DNA of 64,000 nt from positions 183,361,652-183,425,651 of the forward strand of contig OY755038.1 of the NCBI GenBank assembly GCA_963576565.1, read 5' to 3'. Positions 34,191-50,191 of the stretch are shown here, in pieces. The DNA is from Aspidapion aeneum. Lineage: Eukaryota; Arthropoda; Insecta; Coleoptera; Brentidae. The translations under genes and the position numbers were made by a program. Below the pieces are notes generated by a model, which saw nothing but the letters and a program-made list of their open reading frames with translations, made no database searches and had not been told where the DNA came from. Within the stretch, counting starts at the first letter, position 1. Each line of letters opens with the position of its first letter.

Positions 34191-34690
34191 AGAAATCAAG
34201 GCAAGCAAAATTCTATTGTTTATCAATGAAAACTATACACCGGATATTCAAGGTTAGGGATTTTCGTGGGTTGTTTTATGTTTAACATGTCTGACAGACT
34301 TACTACAGAACGTAGTAATAGCAAATAGTATATTATGCTTAATACATTTTCCTGAACTTGTAAAATATATCTATTTAAAAATTCTTGTTTGCTGGGCTTC
34401 TATCGTTCGGATTTTCCATTGTTTGGGAATTGCAAGGAAGGCAGCGACCGCTGTATCTGACCTTTGGTAAATTGATCAGCCTTTCATTTTAACAGCACCC
34501 AAAGTTTTGAACAAACTTCTACACATTTGTCAAAAAACTGGCTTTCGTTTCCAGATATGCCATTGCGAAAATCCTTCAAGCTAAAAAATAAAAAAAAATG
34601 TTTAAATATAGAATTTTAGAATCGGCCGTTATAAAAAAGCGCAATGGGACATTGTTGCCGTTTACTTTCAAACACATTTTTTAGATCAAA
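34191..34690. other. Unassigned sequence
   Basis: I see nothing that I can support here. Confidence 0.5.
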
Positions 34691-34799
34691 GAAAAAAAAT
34701 CGTTTACTTATTCTTTACTGTTACTTTTTTTATCATACAACTTATAAGATGAAAAAGTTACCGAAAAGAATAGGTGACTATTAAATACTCTTAAATATA

Positions 34800-35300
34800 T
34801 TTTACACTTAAGGAAACAAATTGTCTTACACAATTGTTGAAAAATTTTGAACAGATGTATAAAAAGTTCAAAAATGACGAGATAAACTGATTTAATAATT
34901 TTCCCACAACTGTAGAAAAATTTATAATTGCTTATTGTATAAAAATTAATAAAATGGTGGGATGCGTTCAACTAACGATAAAACAAAAAGGAAACAAAAA
35001 ATGCAAGAAATCACTCAAAATGTTTGCAAAATTGTTTGAAAAGATCACAAAATATAACGTATGGAGTGGATTTGATACTTAAAGAACATATTGTCTTGCA
35101 CACTGTTGAAAAAATGTGTACAATTCCTGGAAAATTTTGCACATTTGTATAAAACCTAGCAAAATGGCAGGATGCGCTCCCTTAATGATTTACAAAAAGC
35201 GATGAAAAAATACAACGAATTGTTGAAAGTTTTTATAAAATTGTTTAAAAAAATAACAAAATAGTGGTATAGCAAAAAGGCGGGAAGCAAAGTTGTTTTT
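34800..35300. repeat. Imperfect direct repeat, AT-rich
   Basis: ATTGTCTTACACAATTGTTG (34819) and ATTGTCTTGCACACTGTTG (35089), each followed by GAAAAA...ATTTTG and later by AAATGG.GGGATGCG or AAATGG.AGGATGCG, indicate two diverged copies with indels. Non-coding. Confidence 0.45.
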
Positions 35301-35341
35301 AACGTTATTTCTTTTATAGTTTTCTCAGCAAGATCAAACAA

Positions 35342-36229
35342 ATATAAGTACTTTATAATAGGAACCTACCTCAATAGCTTTCTATATAGTTCCATTTTCT
35401 TTATTATTAATATTCCAAAGAAAATGGATTAACTATACTCAAAAGCTTAGGTAGTCCTATGTGTAGTAATTTACTTACCCCTCTTTGAGGACTGCAAGTA
35501 GGCACCCATTCCTCGAGTTTTTCGAGAAGTAATTTTACAAAATCCATAGAATTCATTACATACTTAACGTTGACGAAAGAACATATTAATTAATGGCACG
35601 AACCTTATAGGGATCAACTCACTGACCAGCAAAAAGCCAAATTTAAACTGAAGCTTAAAACGACTTTTACCGAATCGATCCGCCGACCGATCTCTACAAT
35701 ATTGAATACTTTTTTCCCGTTTTTGTGTTAAAAATACATTTGATTGAAAACATTAATAAAAGTGAAAAGTTGGCAAACCACTTTGGGTAGGGGAGGTTTG
35801 GGTAGGAAAAAAAACTATTATATATGTTCCTATTGGTATGAGTTATTTACAAATTTTTACTACCTATGACTAAAAAAAACATATTAAAAAATTTTGCACA
35901 AATTAATAAAATTACATTTTATTTGTGTATTTTGTTACACAATCGGCTTTTCAACAACGCTGTTAAGATTAATTGTACTGTTGTATAACATTTTTACACA
36001 AAATAATCCTTACCTTTTTTACATGAAGTGTGTTTGTTACTCCTTTTATAAAGAAACTAAAATATGCGGAATATGTTCAAAACTTCCGTGATGCCTTATT
36101 CAGATTGCTTTTACTTTTTTAATTTTTCTTTTGAATTAAATTGAGTTTCTATTTCCATTGATTTGTGCTTGGGGGGGGGGGGGTTGAGGCATTTAGAGTT
36201 TTGTTTTAAAGCACTTGTCTATTATTTCT
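35342..36229. other. Unassigned; a G-run at about 36172-36183
   Basis: No supported gene. The 65-codon frame at 35894-36091 has no recognisable content. The 12-base G-run is like those in the CAGTGGCG elements, but no terminal repeats are visible around it. Confidence 0.45.
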
Positions 36230-36440
36230 GTCAATTTGCCGCTATCATTTCTGGAAGTGGGCAATAATATTTTTAAATAACCTACCATGTATAGGGGAGT
36301 GAAGTAAATTAAAAAGATTGCTAAAGGCCAGCTCTCTAGCGTTTCTGGAGGTGGGCAATGTTAATTTTACATAATTTTACATTTATAGGAGAGAGGGGTA
36401 CATTAAAATTATGAGGTTTTTTGATTTTTTTCAAGAATCC
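36230..36440 (-). repeat. Inverted relative of the 140-bp tandem repeat at 7.1 kb
   Basis: GGAGGTGGGCAATGTTAATT and TTACATAATTTTACATTTAT, followed by AGG and a G-rich AGAGAGGGG, are the reverse complement of the CCCTCACCTATAAATGT...GTAACATTGCCCACTTCC order at 7190-7245. About one and a half units are present. Confidence 0.6.
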
Positions 36441-37460
36441 GGTCATAATTTCTATCGATCTAAAAAATTCAGCTTTGTAGCATGTCTGTAAGTACAGCAG
36501 AATTTTGATGATCTATACATTAGTAAGTAAGTCAGTGGCAAATTCGACGTTATTTTTAAATTGCGTAACTAATCTACTGCTTTATGGAAGGGATTGTTAA
36601 CTTTATTAGTGTCTACGACTGTTCAAAATTTAAGTTTTGTAGCTCATTCCGAAGTAGAGCTATAGAATGGTTAAATATGGGGTGAAATGTTTTAAGAAAG
36701 TGTGAACTTGACGGTACACTGTCGTGCTCACAGGTAATAATTAAAAACAATATGTATTTTTTAAATCGTTCAATTTATTTTTTTAAATATCTAAGAACTA
36801 TTAAAATTACCCCTTCATGGAAATCGAATGTTTCCTATCTCGTTTTGGTTTGAAACATGTTTTTCAGTGATGGGTTTGAACTGGTTCACCGCATCGAATG
36901 GAAACGCCAAAAAGATGGAGTGTCAAAAATTTCCAGCAAAAATTTATTTCGTTATGTTATTGCGTTTTAGCTTTTTCGTTTTTCGTGTTTCTTGGCAGAG
37001 TTGTCAGGTACTTCAAGTACATTACTTGAAATTGTACTTCAAGTACTTACAAGTACTTCAAGTACTGTACTTGAAGTACATCTACAATCCACTAATTGTA
37101 CTTGGTACTTGAAGTACCAAGTAAAGTACTTCAAGTATACTAAAATGTATTTCAAGTACATTGAAAGTACTTCAAGTACATTATAAGTACCTCAAGTACA
37201 TTCAAAGTACTTAAAGTACATTCGAACTACAAGTACTTCAAGTACAATAAAATGTTTTTATTTGAAGTACAATGTAGATAGGTGAGATATAAAGTTAACA
37301 TGTTGAAGACAAGTGGAAACCTCAGGGTTGCCACCTGTCCGGTTTTTTTTTATCAACCTAGCAGTGAAGTCCGGTATTTTAGCAACCTTGATAGGTAGGT
37401 CTTAATAAATCGCCCAAAAAATCGTAATATTAGGTACACACTTATCCAAAGAATAATGCC

Positions 37461-37927
37461 TGTTAGCTCCCGCTAAATTTCGCGGTTGTTTGTAAATTTT
37501 AAAACCACACAATTGGATGACGGACAGAGTACATTTTTCGCGCATTGGACATGCGCACCAAGAATCGGGGAGATCCTTTCTACCGCCTCGAGAAAATGGC
37601 GTGTTAATTTCTTTCTCCAACAATTACAAATATCTACACTTGAAAGTGCTCGATTTTGGTGTACTGAAGCATAGAACTAGAAACTTCAGCCCTTCAGCTA
37701 CGTGGTGCCATCATTAGATCCAGAAAGGGGCCCTTGGAACGTGGAGAAATTGGCTGCAAACTGGTGAGTGCTTTGTTTCTGATTTCCATTGTGTGGTACC
37801 AACAATTAACCTATGGACCTTAATTATTTCGTGATTTCATATCAATATATTTATGTTTGTTCGCGCTTCATTTAATAAAATATATACAGTCCACTGCAGT
37901 TATCGTTTTTCTACCTGCGGGCAAACA
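37461..37927 (+). repeat. Bel2 5' LTR
   Basis: 467 bp, TGTTAGCTCC...GCAAACA. A splice-donor-like GGTGAGTG lies at 37763-37770. Small frames on both strands (for example 37486-37674) are LTR by-products that recur in the 3' LTR. Confidence 0.95.
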
Positions 37928-38179
37928 TAAGTGTTCCTTCGACCCGAATTATTTAAATTTACTCCATACGACGGTATTAATAAGTCGGCCATTTCATTTT
38001 CACATTTTCGCGAGATCATACGGCCTTGAATTTTGCCAATCGTATTGAACCGAGAGAGATTTTCGCTCGACCTTCGGTATCGGCGCATTTCACCTGTTTT
38101 CGGTCCGCTGCTATGGTAACGCAGGGTCTACCGCGTGGTCATTCAGTAAACAAAAATCGAGAAGCAATCAAAGCAAACA

Positions 38180-38440
38180 AGCACGATTTCTATGATTAGA
38201 TGTGTTCCATATCATTTCGATATTTAAAACAATTTTCATCAGTTGCGATAAATTAGTGCATATTTTCGAGAATTCGTCATTTTTAATTGTATATTTACCG
38301 ACATTTCTGTGATTAAATGTGTTCCATATCATTTCGATATTTAAAACAATTTTCATCAATTGCGATAAATTAGTGCATATTTTCGACAGTTCGTCATTTT
38401 TCTATTTCAGAAGCATTAATTTAGCGTTAATTGTATATTT
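38180..38440 (+). repeat. 117-bp tandem duplication in the Bel2 leader
   Basis: TGTGTTCCATATCATTTCGA and the following ~95 bp occur at 38201 and again at 38318, with a third partial copy (TTAATTGTATATTTACCGAC) just before the gag ATG. A duplicated leader could affect packaging or translation; no other copy is at hand to say whether it is typical. Confidence 0.8.
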
Positions 38441-38473
38441 ACCGACAATTTCGTCATTTCAAAGGTAAAAATC

Positions 38474-41400
38474 ATGTCTATCAAAAAAGCCGTGCAAAAA
38501 CGCAAGGGTTTTTTATCTGTGATCACCGAGTGTTATGTGTTTTCACAGACCGCGGCAATGGACGCAAAAGCAAGAAACGAGTTTCAAGTGAGGTATTCCG
38601 ACTTGGATCAAACTTTCGATAAATGCATGTTGGCACATAATGATGTCATTATGTTGATAGACGACTCGGACGACGAGGAGTTTAAAACGCAAGATGCGAT
38701 CCTTTCAGAAGCTCGTAAATATTTTTATGCGTGTAAGGGGGTTTACTCTAAAATATTTCCGGTTGAGGCCCCATCCTTTTCGGGACCATATGTTCGACAA
38801 AACGAATCTGAAACTCCAAAACTCAAAGAGTTAGGTATTCCCATATTTCAAGGTGATAAAAAATTATGGCCAAGCTTTTTCGATCTTTTTAATAACATTA
38901 TAGATCAAAATCAAAGTCTAAGTAACGTCCGAAAACTTCAATATTTATATTCATATCTCGAGGATGAGCCTTTAAAATTGATATCAGGGATTAGCTTATC
39001 TGATCAAAATTATAAAATTGCTTACGACAAATTAGTCAATAGATATCAAAACAAGCGAGACCTCGCAAATGATGCTTTAAGCACAATTATGAACTCTACC
39101 TTAAAAAACGAGTCAGCTAAAGAATTGCGTAATTTAATTGACACCTTTTCAGAATCCCTAGAAATTTTAAAATCACTTAGCTTTGACGTTGACAGTTGAG
39201 ACTTTATTATTTTTTTCATTCTGTTAGAAAAATTGGATATTCCGACGCGTTCAAATTTCGAAATGAGTCACGCCAATACTAATACGGAAATTCCTACTTT
39301 TCAGTCACTTTTTCAATTTCTAGAAAAAAGATGTAAAGTTTTGGAATCACTTCCTCAATCAACAGCACCCAAAAAGGTGCCTACCTATCAAAAATCAAAT
39401 TCTATGCCAAATCAGTTTGGGCAAAAGCCTACCTATAAATCACCCAATTCGCCTTTTATACGACTGGCTGGCACCTCAACTAATTCAAGTACGGGAATAA
39501 AATGTTTCCGGTGTAATCAAGGTCACGTGCTTTCGAAATGTCAAACATTTCTTGACCCCTCGCCTATCGAGCGCCTATCTTTCGTCAAGCAGAAAAAATT
39601 ATGTCTAGCGTGTTTTCATCCCTCGCATGGGGTAGACACGTGCAAATCAAAATATTCATGCAGGAGTTGCAATAGTAAAAGGCACCACACTTTAACTCAT
39701 ATCTTAGAAACTAATAAAGAGTCTGGAAGCCAAGATACTAGTCCTGTCATTCACACACCACCTGTCAATAATCTTCATGTGTCATTAAATACCTCAGGAC
39801 CTTCAGGTACCTTTCTTTTATGCACCGCCATAATAGATGTCATGGACGGTCGCGGAAATTTTCAACCTGTAAGGGCACTGCTTGATTCTGGATCACAGAC
39901 AGGATTCATCAGTGAAAAGTGTATTCAGCGTCTTAATCTTCCTAGGCGAAGTTACACCACTGAAATATTCGGATTAAATCAAATGTCTTCTCTTACTTCA
40001 AAAGGGCTCGTTCAATGTCACATTAAGCCACAAGGACAGGTCAATCCTTTACTTAATTTCGAAGCAATTGTTGTTCCACAACTATGTTCCAATATGCCTA
40101 CATTCACTTTGAACGATAATCAGTGGAAACACTTGAAAAACCTTAAACTTGCCGACCCATCTTATTTCAAATCTAGACCTGTGGACCTAGTTATTGGTTG
40201 CGAGCTATTCGCACAGATATTCAAGGAGGGCAGGGTTCTTGGACAAATAGGGCAACCTTCAGCCCTTGAAACCATCTTTGGCTGGGTCGTCATGGGAAAA
40301 ATGGACGAAGTAGGTAGTCTTAAGGAACGAACCAGTTGTTTTTTAACGAGTCATTCACCTCCGTTAGAGGTCATTATCCCTAGGTTTTGGGAAATCGAAC
40401 ATTTGCCTAAAAAACAAATCTTATCAAAGGAAGAAAAACAAGCGGAATCAATTTTTACTGCGAGTGTCGTACGACAACCGAGCGGTAGATTCATGGTAGA
40501 TCTTCTGTTTAAAGATAAAATAAACCCTGACCTAGGAAATACTTATCCGCAAGCTTATCGTAGATTTTTACTTCTAAAAAATAGATTACTCAAAAATCCT
40601 GATCTGTACACTGCCTATTCAAGTTTCATGCAAGACTATATCGATTCTAATCATATGAGTCTAGTTTTATCTAGTCAACCAAAAGTCCACGTATCATGTT
40701 TTTTGTTTTTTGGCACATCATTGCGTACTAAAGCCGGAAAGCTTAAGTACAAAATTAAGGGTAGTCTGGGATTGTTCGGCAGTCACCCCAAAGAATATTA
40801 GTCTCAATGACACGTTGTTATCTGGACCGAAACTTCAAAAGGATATTGCTTCTTTACTGCTTACGTTTCGTCTTAATCCTATTGCCTACATTGCTGATAT
40901 CAAACAGATGTTCCGTCAAGTCCTTATCAATCCTTATCACCGTCCTTATCAAAGGATATTGTGGAGGTTTTCTCCACAGGACCCACTTTCAGTATGGGAA
41001 CTTTCTACTGTCACTTTTGGCATGACATGCTCACCTCTTCTAGCCATGCGTACCTTAAATGAGCTAGCAGAGAGAGAAAAGGAACGTTTTCCTATGGCTA
41101 GTACTGTTCTAAAAACGTCAATTTACATCGACGATATCTTGGGAGCTAGCCCTTCGCTTTCTAAAGCCATTTCCCTACAGATGGAACTCAATGATTTGTT
41201 AAAGTCGGGAGGATTTGAACTTAAAAAATGGGCAAGCAATTGTCCTGAGTTATTGGCAACATTGCCAGAATCCGATCGTCAAAGGCCTCTCTCTTTTGAC
41301 AAGGATGAACCACACTTTATCAAAGTTTTAGGCCTTCAGTGGCATCCAAAAAACGACATTTTTTCTAATCAATGCGGAATGAAGGACAAACTCCCAACCA

Positions 41401-43675
41401 AACGTTCTATTTTATCTATCATAGGAACAATCTTCGATCCCTTAGGTTTTCTTTGTCCCTTGTTGCTACAAGCAAAATTTATTTTGCAACAGTTGTGGAT
41501 ATCAAAAATAGGCTGGGACGAAGAACCAGATTCTTCTATCATCGACTCTTGGAACAAACTTCGTTCTGAATTCCCGCTTCTTTCCAATTTTCAATTACCC
41601 CGACAAATCAAACTGTCAAAAACCAATACCTGTCAAATCATCGGCTTCTGTGACGCTTCAATTCGAGGTTACGCAGTTTCGTGTAGAAGAGGAAAACAAT
41701 ATATCTGTTTCTCTCATATCTGCAAAATCTAGAGTCGCGCCTATAAAGTCACAAACTTTGGCTAGGCTAGAACTCCTAGGCGCATTTCTTTTAAGCGAAT
41801 TAATTGACTTCGTTTTATCTAGCTATGAAGGAAAAATAACTTTTACAAATATCGTTACTTTTTGCGATTCGCAAGTCGTATTGCACTGGTTTTCATCCCC
41901 TCCTAATCGCTGGCAAACCTTTGTTGGAAATCGAGTCAGTAGAATCCAAGAAATCATTCCCTCAAACTCATGGCGCTACATTCCTTCTGCTTTAAATGCA
42001 GCCGATATTGCGTCACGAGGGGCCACCCCCTCACAGCTCATTTCACATGATATGTGGTGGAACGCACCGTCGTTTTTGTGGTTTTCAGAAAACGAATGGC
42101 CCGATTTTCATAAATCAAAAATGCCGATTGATTTCGGAGATATTAATCTGGAGGAAAAGCCAAAGGTCTGTTGCAATGCGATAATTGACGTTAACTTCTT
42201 AGATCAGCTTCTTATCAAATAGTCATCTATATCAAAAATTCAACGTATCATTTGTTATGTCCTTCGAATAGTTAACCTTTTTCAAAACCATTCCTATCAA
42301 AAACCCACTAAGCCACCGGACCAAAAAATTATTTTTGAAAATGTTGTTTTTCCTACCACCGGTGAGATGCAAAGTGCGTTATACCTTCTTATCAAACGCG
42401 TTCAAGGTTCTTGCTTTTCTGAGCTTTTTTCCGCGTTATCTAAGGATAAACCAATACCGAAACCTTTTCGAAAACTTTCACCTTTTCTTGATGAAAATAA
42501 TATCATTAGAGTCGGTGGCAGATTACAAAAATCTGACCTTTTGTCTTATTCTGCAAAACACCCCGTCTTACTTTCGAGTAACCATCGTTTAACTACTCTT
42601 CTTATCGAGTCCACTCATCGACAATACCTTCATCCTGGGTTTAAAACATTACATAATCTGCTTTTACAGCAATTTTGGATATTATCTGCCAGACGGCCAA
42701 TTCAAAGAACCATATCCAAGTGCTTGCAATGTTTTAGAATCAACCCTAAACCCTATAGACCGCCCATAATGAGTTCACTTCCCGCTCATCGAATCAATCA
42801 ACTTAAACCTTTTTCGAGTGTAGCTATCGACTTTTGTGGACCTTTCTTTGTGATTCCTCATCGTTACCGTGGTTGTAAAGCTTTCAAATCGTATGTCTGT
42901 GTGTTTGTCTGTACGGCCACACATTGCGTGCATTTAGAATACACCATGGAACTGTCCACCGAAGGGTTTGTAGGTGCATTCCATCGATTCATTTCCAGAC
43001 GTGGAAGCGTGACGCAATGCTGGTCAGATCAGGGTTTCGTGACCAATTACTTGATTACGCAAGAAGTGCGTCACCAGACTTTCTATTCGTTGGCATCTGG
43101 GACCTCCTCTCAGTCCACATTTCAATGGACTGGCAGAAGCTGGCGTCAAAAGTTTTAAAACTCACTTTGTTCGAGTAGTCGGCGACCAGAAGTTGTCCAT
43201 CATGGAAATGTCCACCCTTACATGTCGCATAGAAGCCGTCCTTAATAGTCGCCCTTTATCTCCTGCCTCTTCAGACCCACACGATCTTCAACCACTTACC
43301 CCTGGGCATTTTTTGACCCTTGAACCCCTTAATTCAGAAATTCCGGAGTCAGATTTGTCCGAGGTTCCCCTAAATCGGCTCTCGAGATGGCAACTAATCC
43401 AAAAACTACATAATGATTTTTGGAAACGGTATTCTGTAGAGTATTTGCATACGCTACAACAGCGACACAAGTGGGCTGAGTCGTCCCCAAATATCAAATT
43501 AAATGATTTGGTTATCATAACGAGTGATCACATCCAATCACCTTTGAAATGGCCAGTCGGTCGGGTTCTCGAATTGCATCCCGGCGGAGACGGTCAAGTG
43601 CGTGTAGCGACGGTACAAACAGCTACCGGTGTTTACAAGCGGCCAGTTGTAAAACTGTGCCTCTTGCCGAATTAA
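38474..43675 (+). pseudogene. Bel2 gag-pol, broken by stops and frameshifts
   Basis: The start at ATG 38474 (MSIKKAVQKRKGF) aligns with the Bel1 Gag start. Gag block GIPIFQGDKKLWPSFFDLFN runs to a TGA at 39197; the frame continues beyond it through knuckles (CFRCNQGHVLSKC, CLACFHPSHGVDTC) and protease (ALLDSGSQTGFIS) to about 40700. A frameshift in a T-rich run leads to RT with intact motifs (ADIKQMFRQ, YIDD). A second shift near 41675 splits RNase H (GFCDAS before it, FCDSQ after). A TAG at 42220 follows, then the integrase finger and first Asp (AIDFCGPF). A third shift near 43050-43100 precedes HFNGLAEAG and the C-terminal tail ending 43675. In total two stops and three frameshifts; no functional polyprotein. 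Confidence 0.92.
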
Positions 43676-43911
43676 AAGTAATTTTAATTTTTTCTACCTA
43701 TTGAAGTCAATTATTACAATAGGTAATTCTTTATTATTATTTTTTTTAATTTTATTTGTTTGTTTTGCCTTTTTCGGGTTTTCGTTATCTCTAAATAAAC
43801 TTACGTTACTTATCTGTTTTTTATTCATTTATATTTATCGGTCGATCATTTTTCTTATATCTATATCTGTCCGGCTGATATTCTAAAATTGTGTGTTTTG
43901 GAGGGCAGTTA

Positions 43912-44378
43912 TGTTAGCTCCTGCTAAATTTCGCGGTTGTTTGTAAATTTTAAAACCACACAATTGGATGACGGACAGAGTACATTTTTCGCGCATTGGA
44001 CATGCGCACCAAGAATCGGGGAGATCCTTTCTACCGCCTCGAGAAAATGGCGTGTTAATTTCTTTCTCCAACTATTACAAATATCTACACTTGAAAGTGC
44101 TCGATTTTGGTGTACTGAAGCATAGAACTAGAAACTTCAGCCCTTCAGATACGTGGTGCCATAATTATATCCAGAAAGGGGCCCCTGGAACGTGGAGAAA
44201 TTGGCTGCAAACTAGTGAGTGCTTTGTTTCTGATTTCCGTTGTGTGGTACCAACAATTAACCTATGGACCTTAATTATTTCGTGATTTCATATCAATATA
44301 TTTATGTTTGTTCGCGCTTCATTTAATAAAATATATACAGTCCACTGCAGTTATCGTTTTTCTACCTGCGGGCAAACA
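43912..44378 (+). repeat. Bel2 3' LTR
   Basis: 467 bp; about eight substitutions relative to the 5' LTR and no length change. Confidence 0.95.
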
Positions 44379-45360
44379 ATGCCCATAGGCTTTATTATTT
44401 TCACGCACCTTTATTATTTCATGGAACAAGAAATTCAAATTCAGTGTGAGAAACTACTGCAGCACTGTCATGCCAGGGGTGTCGGTAGAACGGTAGTGCA
44501 GTACGGGAGTTGCGGCTCGATATTTGGGGATCCACGCACTCGCCGAGCAGCAAACGTAATTTTTACATTTGATGAAGCTTAGTTTAAAGAACCCGAAAAT
44601 TTATTTAGTCTTTGACTAGGTACACCTCAAAAAAATCCTTGGATATTTACGTTGGTTATGTTTATTTAGTTTGAAAAACAAGTTTTTAAGCAGTTTCCGT
44701 AGGAATGATTTAGGTGGGCTATTATAAAAATAGTACTTTCTATGAGTTAGTTAGAAATTATTGACGGTAAGAACAGTGCCCCAAATGCACTACCGAAAAA
44801 GAAATAAGGAAAGGTGGGGTACGCGGGTCCCAGCTTTTTTATAGGTCTTATTACAAAGGCAAATCTAATTGGATTTACACAAATGTGATTTATTTGGAAC
44901 AGTACGCAATTTAAGAAACAAAAACTTAATATATTTTTTTATTTTTAAATTTTTGTCATTTGGGGGAGGATCCACTTGCCCCGGATTTCTTTATATACCC
45001 ATATTTTGTTTAGGGAAGGACCCATTTACCCCAGGGTAACTGGGAGACCCCCTCTGTTGCAAAACTATAGCGACTGAGTCAATTTTGCAACGTTTAGCTT
45101 TATAAAATGATAAGTTTAAAAAAAATCCTTTCAGGTTGAAAAAATTTTGTAAACTTTTAAATAATAAAATTTTTTTACATCTTTGACATTTTTTAACATT
45201 TATTTTGAAAATTGGTACTCCGATGATTTTTGGAATGCTAAACTTGAATCTGTTTTCACTATCGCTGTTAGAGGGCGCTTTGTTTTTCTGAAGGTTTAAA
45301 ATTACCATACCTTTTTCTTCAATGTAGGTATTTAATAAATATTATTATTTTATATGTTTT
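44379..45360. other. Right-hand interior of the split hAT element
   Basis: The part of the hAT element that lies 3' of Bel2. The frame that runs to 44582 contains IQIQCEKLLQHCHARGVGRT and continues for another ~25 residues without any family signature that I know. The rest is AT-rich and non-coding. Confidence 0.45.
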
Positions 45361-45594
45361 ATTTTATTCAAGTACATGTACTTGAAGTACTTCTATTGTA
45401 TTTCAAGTACTTTTATTGTACTTCAAGTACAGAACTTGGGGAAAATCAAGTACTTTTATAATGTACTTGGTACTTGAAGTACATTTGAAAAGAAAATGTA
45501 CTTAGTACTTCAACTAATTTTACAAATCTTAATGTACTTGATACTTGTACTTGAAGTACTTTCATAATGTACTTGTGACAACTCTGTTTCCTGG

Positions 45595-46115
45595 AAAGCT
45601 TATGTTTTGGAAAATGGGCCATTAGCCCTTTTTTTTCTGACCGACGCGCGACGATATAACTCATATTATTTGCGTCCTAATTTTGACAAAGTCAAAGTCA
45701 TCTTAAACGAATCATCATAATATTCTTTGCGTAGAGCAGTCGGATAAAAATCTAAACGAGTCAATATACGACACCCACCTAATCACAAAAGTTTAATACC
45801 AGTGCGATGTACATTTAGCTTTAAATTTCAATAAACCTAGTTTTGAATTTATTCCATTCAGAGTCATGCATAGCGTTAAATAGCTTACCAGTTGTCAAAA
45901 CAACGTATGCTTAAATATTCCTAGAACACCGCACACCCGTTTACACAGATTATATGAGAATTTTTTGTCATGATGAAACTGGCCATAATTTTGATATTTT
46001 ATCTTAAAAAAATTAATTTATCATAAAAATGATTTTGTAAAGGCATAAAGACACTTGTAATGTCATTCTTGCCAATTTATTAGATAATATACGGAGGCTA
46101 GTAAAAAAAATTATT
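45595..46115. other. Unassigned sequence
   Basis: I see no supported feature between the hAT element and the second microsatellite-bearing element. Confidence 0.5.
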
Positions 46116-46257
46116 TTAGCTCACACATATACTATACTATAGTAGTGTGAGCTATGGTGATCCTAATTTTTTCGAGAAAAAAAAAGTTGCTCCGATTTCA
46201 AATATTTTTATATATCATTGCGTTTCAGATGATTTTGAAACTTTTTTGTTGCGCCGC

Positions 46258-49690
<3,433 letters not shown>

Positions 49691-50191
49691 GCGCATAACT
49701 CGAACCGAACCGAACCGAAAAACTGCTTGGCCGATTTTAATGAAATTTGGTACCTACGCTGGGCCTTGGGTCGAGAAAGTCCCATTTAAAAATGAACAAA
49801 ATCCACCGAACACAAACCAACTAAAAGGGTGAGGGTAGATTTCAAAAATTAGAGTTTATGTGAAAATATGGCGTGTATGATATCAAACGAAAGGTAATTG
49901 AGTCTGAAGTTAAACAAAATACATTTTAATTTATTTTAAAAAAAGGGTGGGGCTATATTTCAAAAATTAGAGTTTAAGGGAAAATATGGCGTGTGTGATA
50001 TCAAACGAAAGGTAATTAAGTCCGGAGTTTAACAAAATACATTTTAGTTTTTGTTTTTTTAAGGGTGGGGGTAGATTTCAAAAATTTGAGTTTAAGTCAA
50101 AATATGGCTTGTGTGGTATCAAACAAAAGGTAATTTAGTCTGGAGTTGAATAAAATATATTTCAGTTTTTAGTTATATTAGCTCACACGTA

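Larger units (their letters stand above)
37461..44378 (+). mobile_element. Bel/Pao LTR retrotransposon Bel2, full-length but degenerate
   Basis: 6,918 bp with two 467-bp LTRs and a perfect 5-bp target duplication ATGCC (37456-37460 and 44379-44383). By eye the LTRs differ at eight positions, so it is older than Bel1. Internal order is as in Bel1: leader with a tandem repeat, gag, knuckles, protease, RT, RNase H, integrase and DUF5641-type tail. The frame is broken several times. Confidence 0.95.
36996..45586. mobile_element. hAT-type non-autonomous element with CAAGTAC subterminal repeats, split by Bel2
   Basis: The ends CAGAGTTGTCA (36996) and TGACAACTCTG (to 45586) are perfect 11-bp inverted repeats. 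The flanks TTTCTTGG (36988-36995) and TTTCCTGG (45587-45594) match at 7 of 8, fitting a hAT 8-bp target duplication. Just inside both ends are clusters of AAGTACTTCAAGTAC-type motifs (about 37008-37270 and 45366-45576), resembling the subterminal arrays bound by hAT transposases. Removing Bel2 and its duplication leaves ~1.67 kb. I could not recognise transposase coding in the remaining interior; the 92-codon frame ending at 44582 is of unknown nature and partly LTR-derived. Confidence 0.75.

Noticed and set aside
36996..37270. CRISPR-like appearance of repeated AAGTACTTCAAGTAC strings
   Set aside because: The spacing is irregular, the units are palindromic, and the same motif lies inverted at 45.4-45.6 kb inside paired hAT ends. 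The genome is eukaryotic.
37402..37717. Frames of 62-73 codons in the Bel2 LTRs
   Set aside because: They repeat in the 3' LTR and no family is recognised.
49699..49719. Telomere-like repeat (CGAAC)n
   Set aside because: Only about four units, different from the insect TTAGG motif, and located at the edge of a transposon array.
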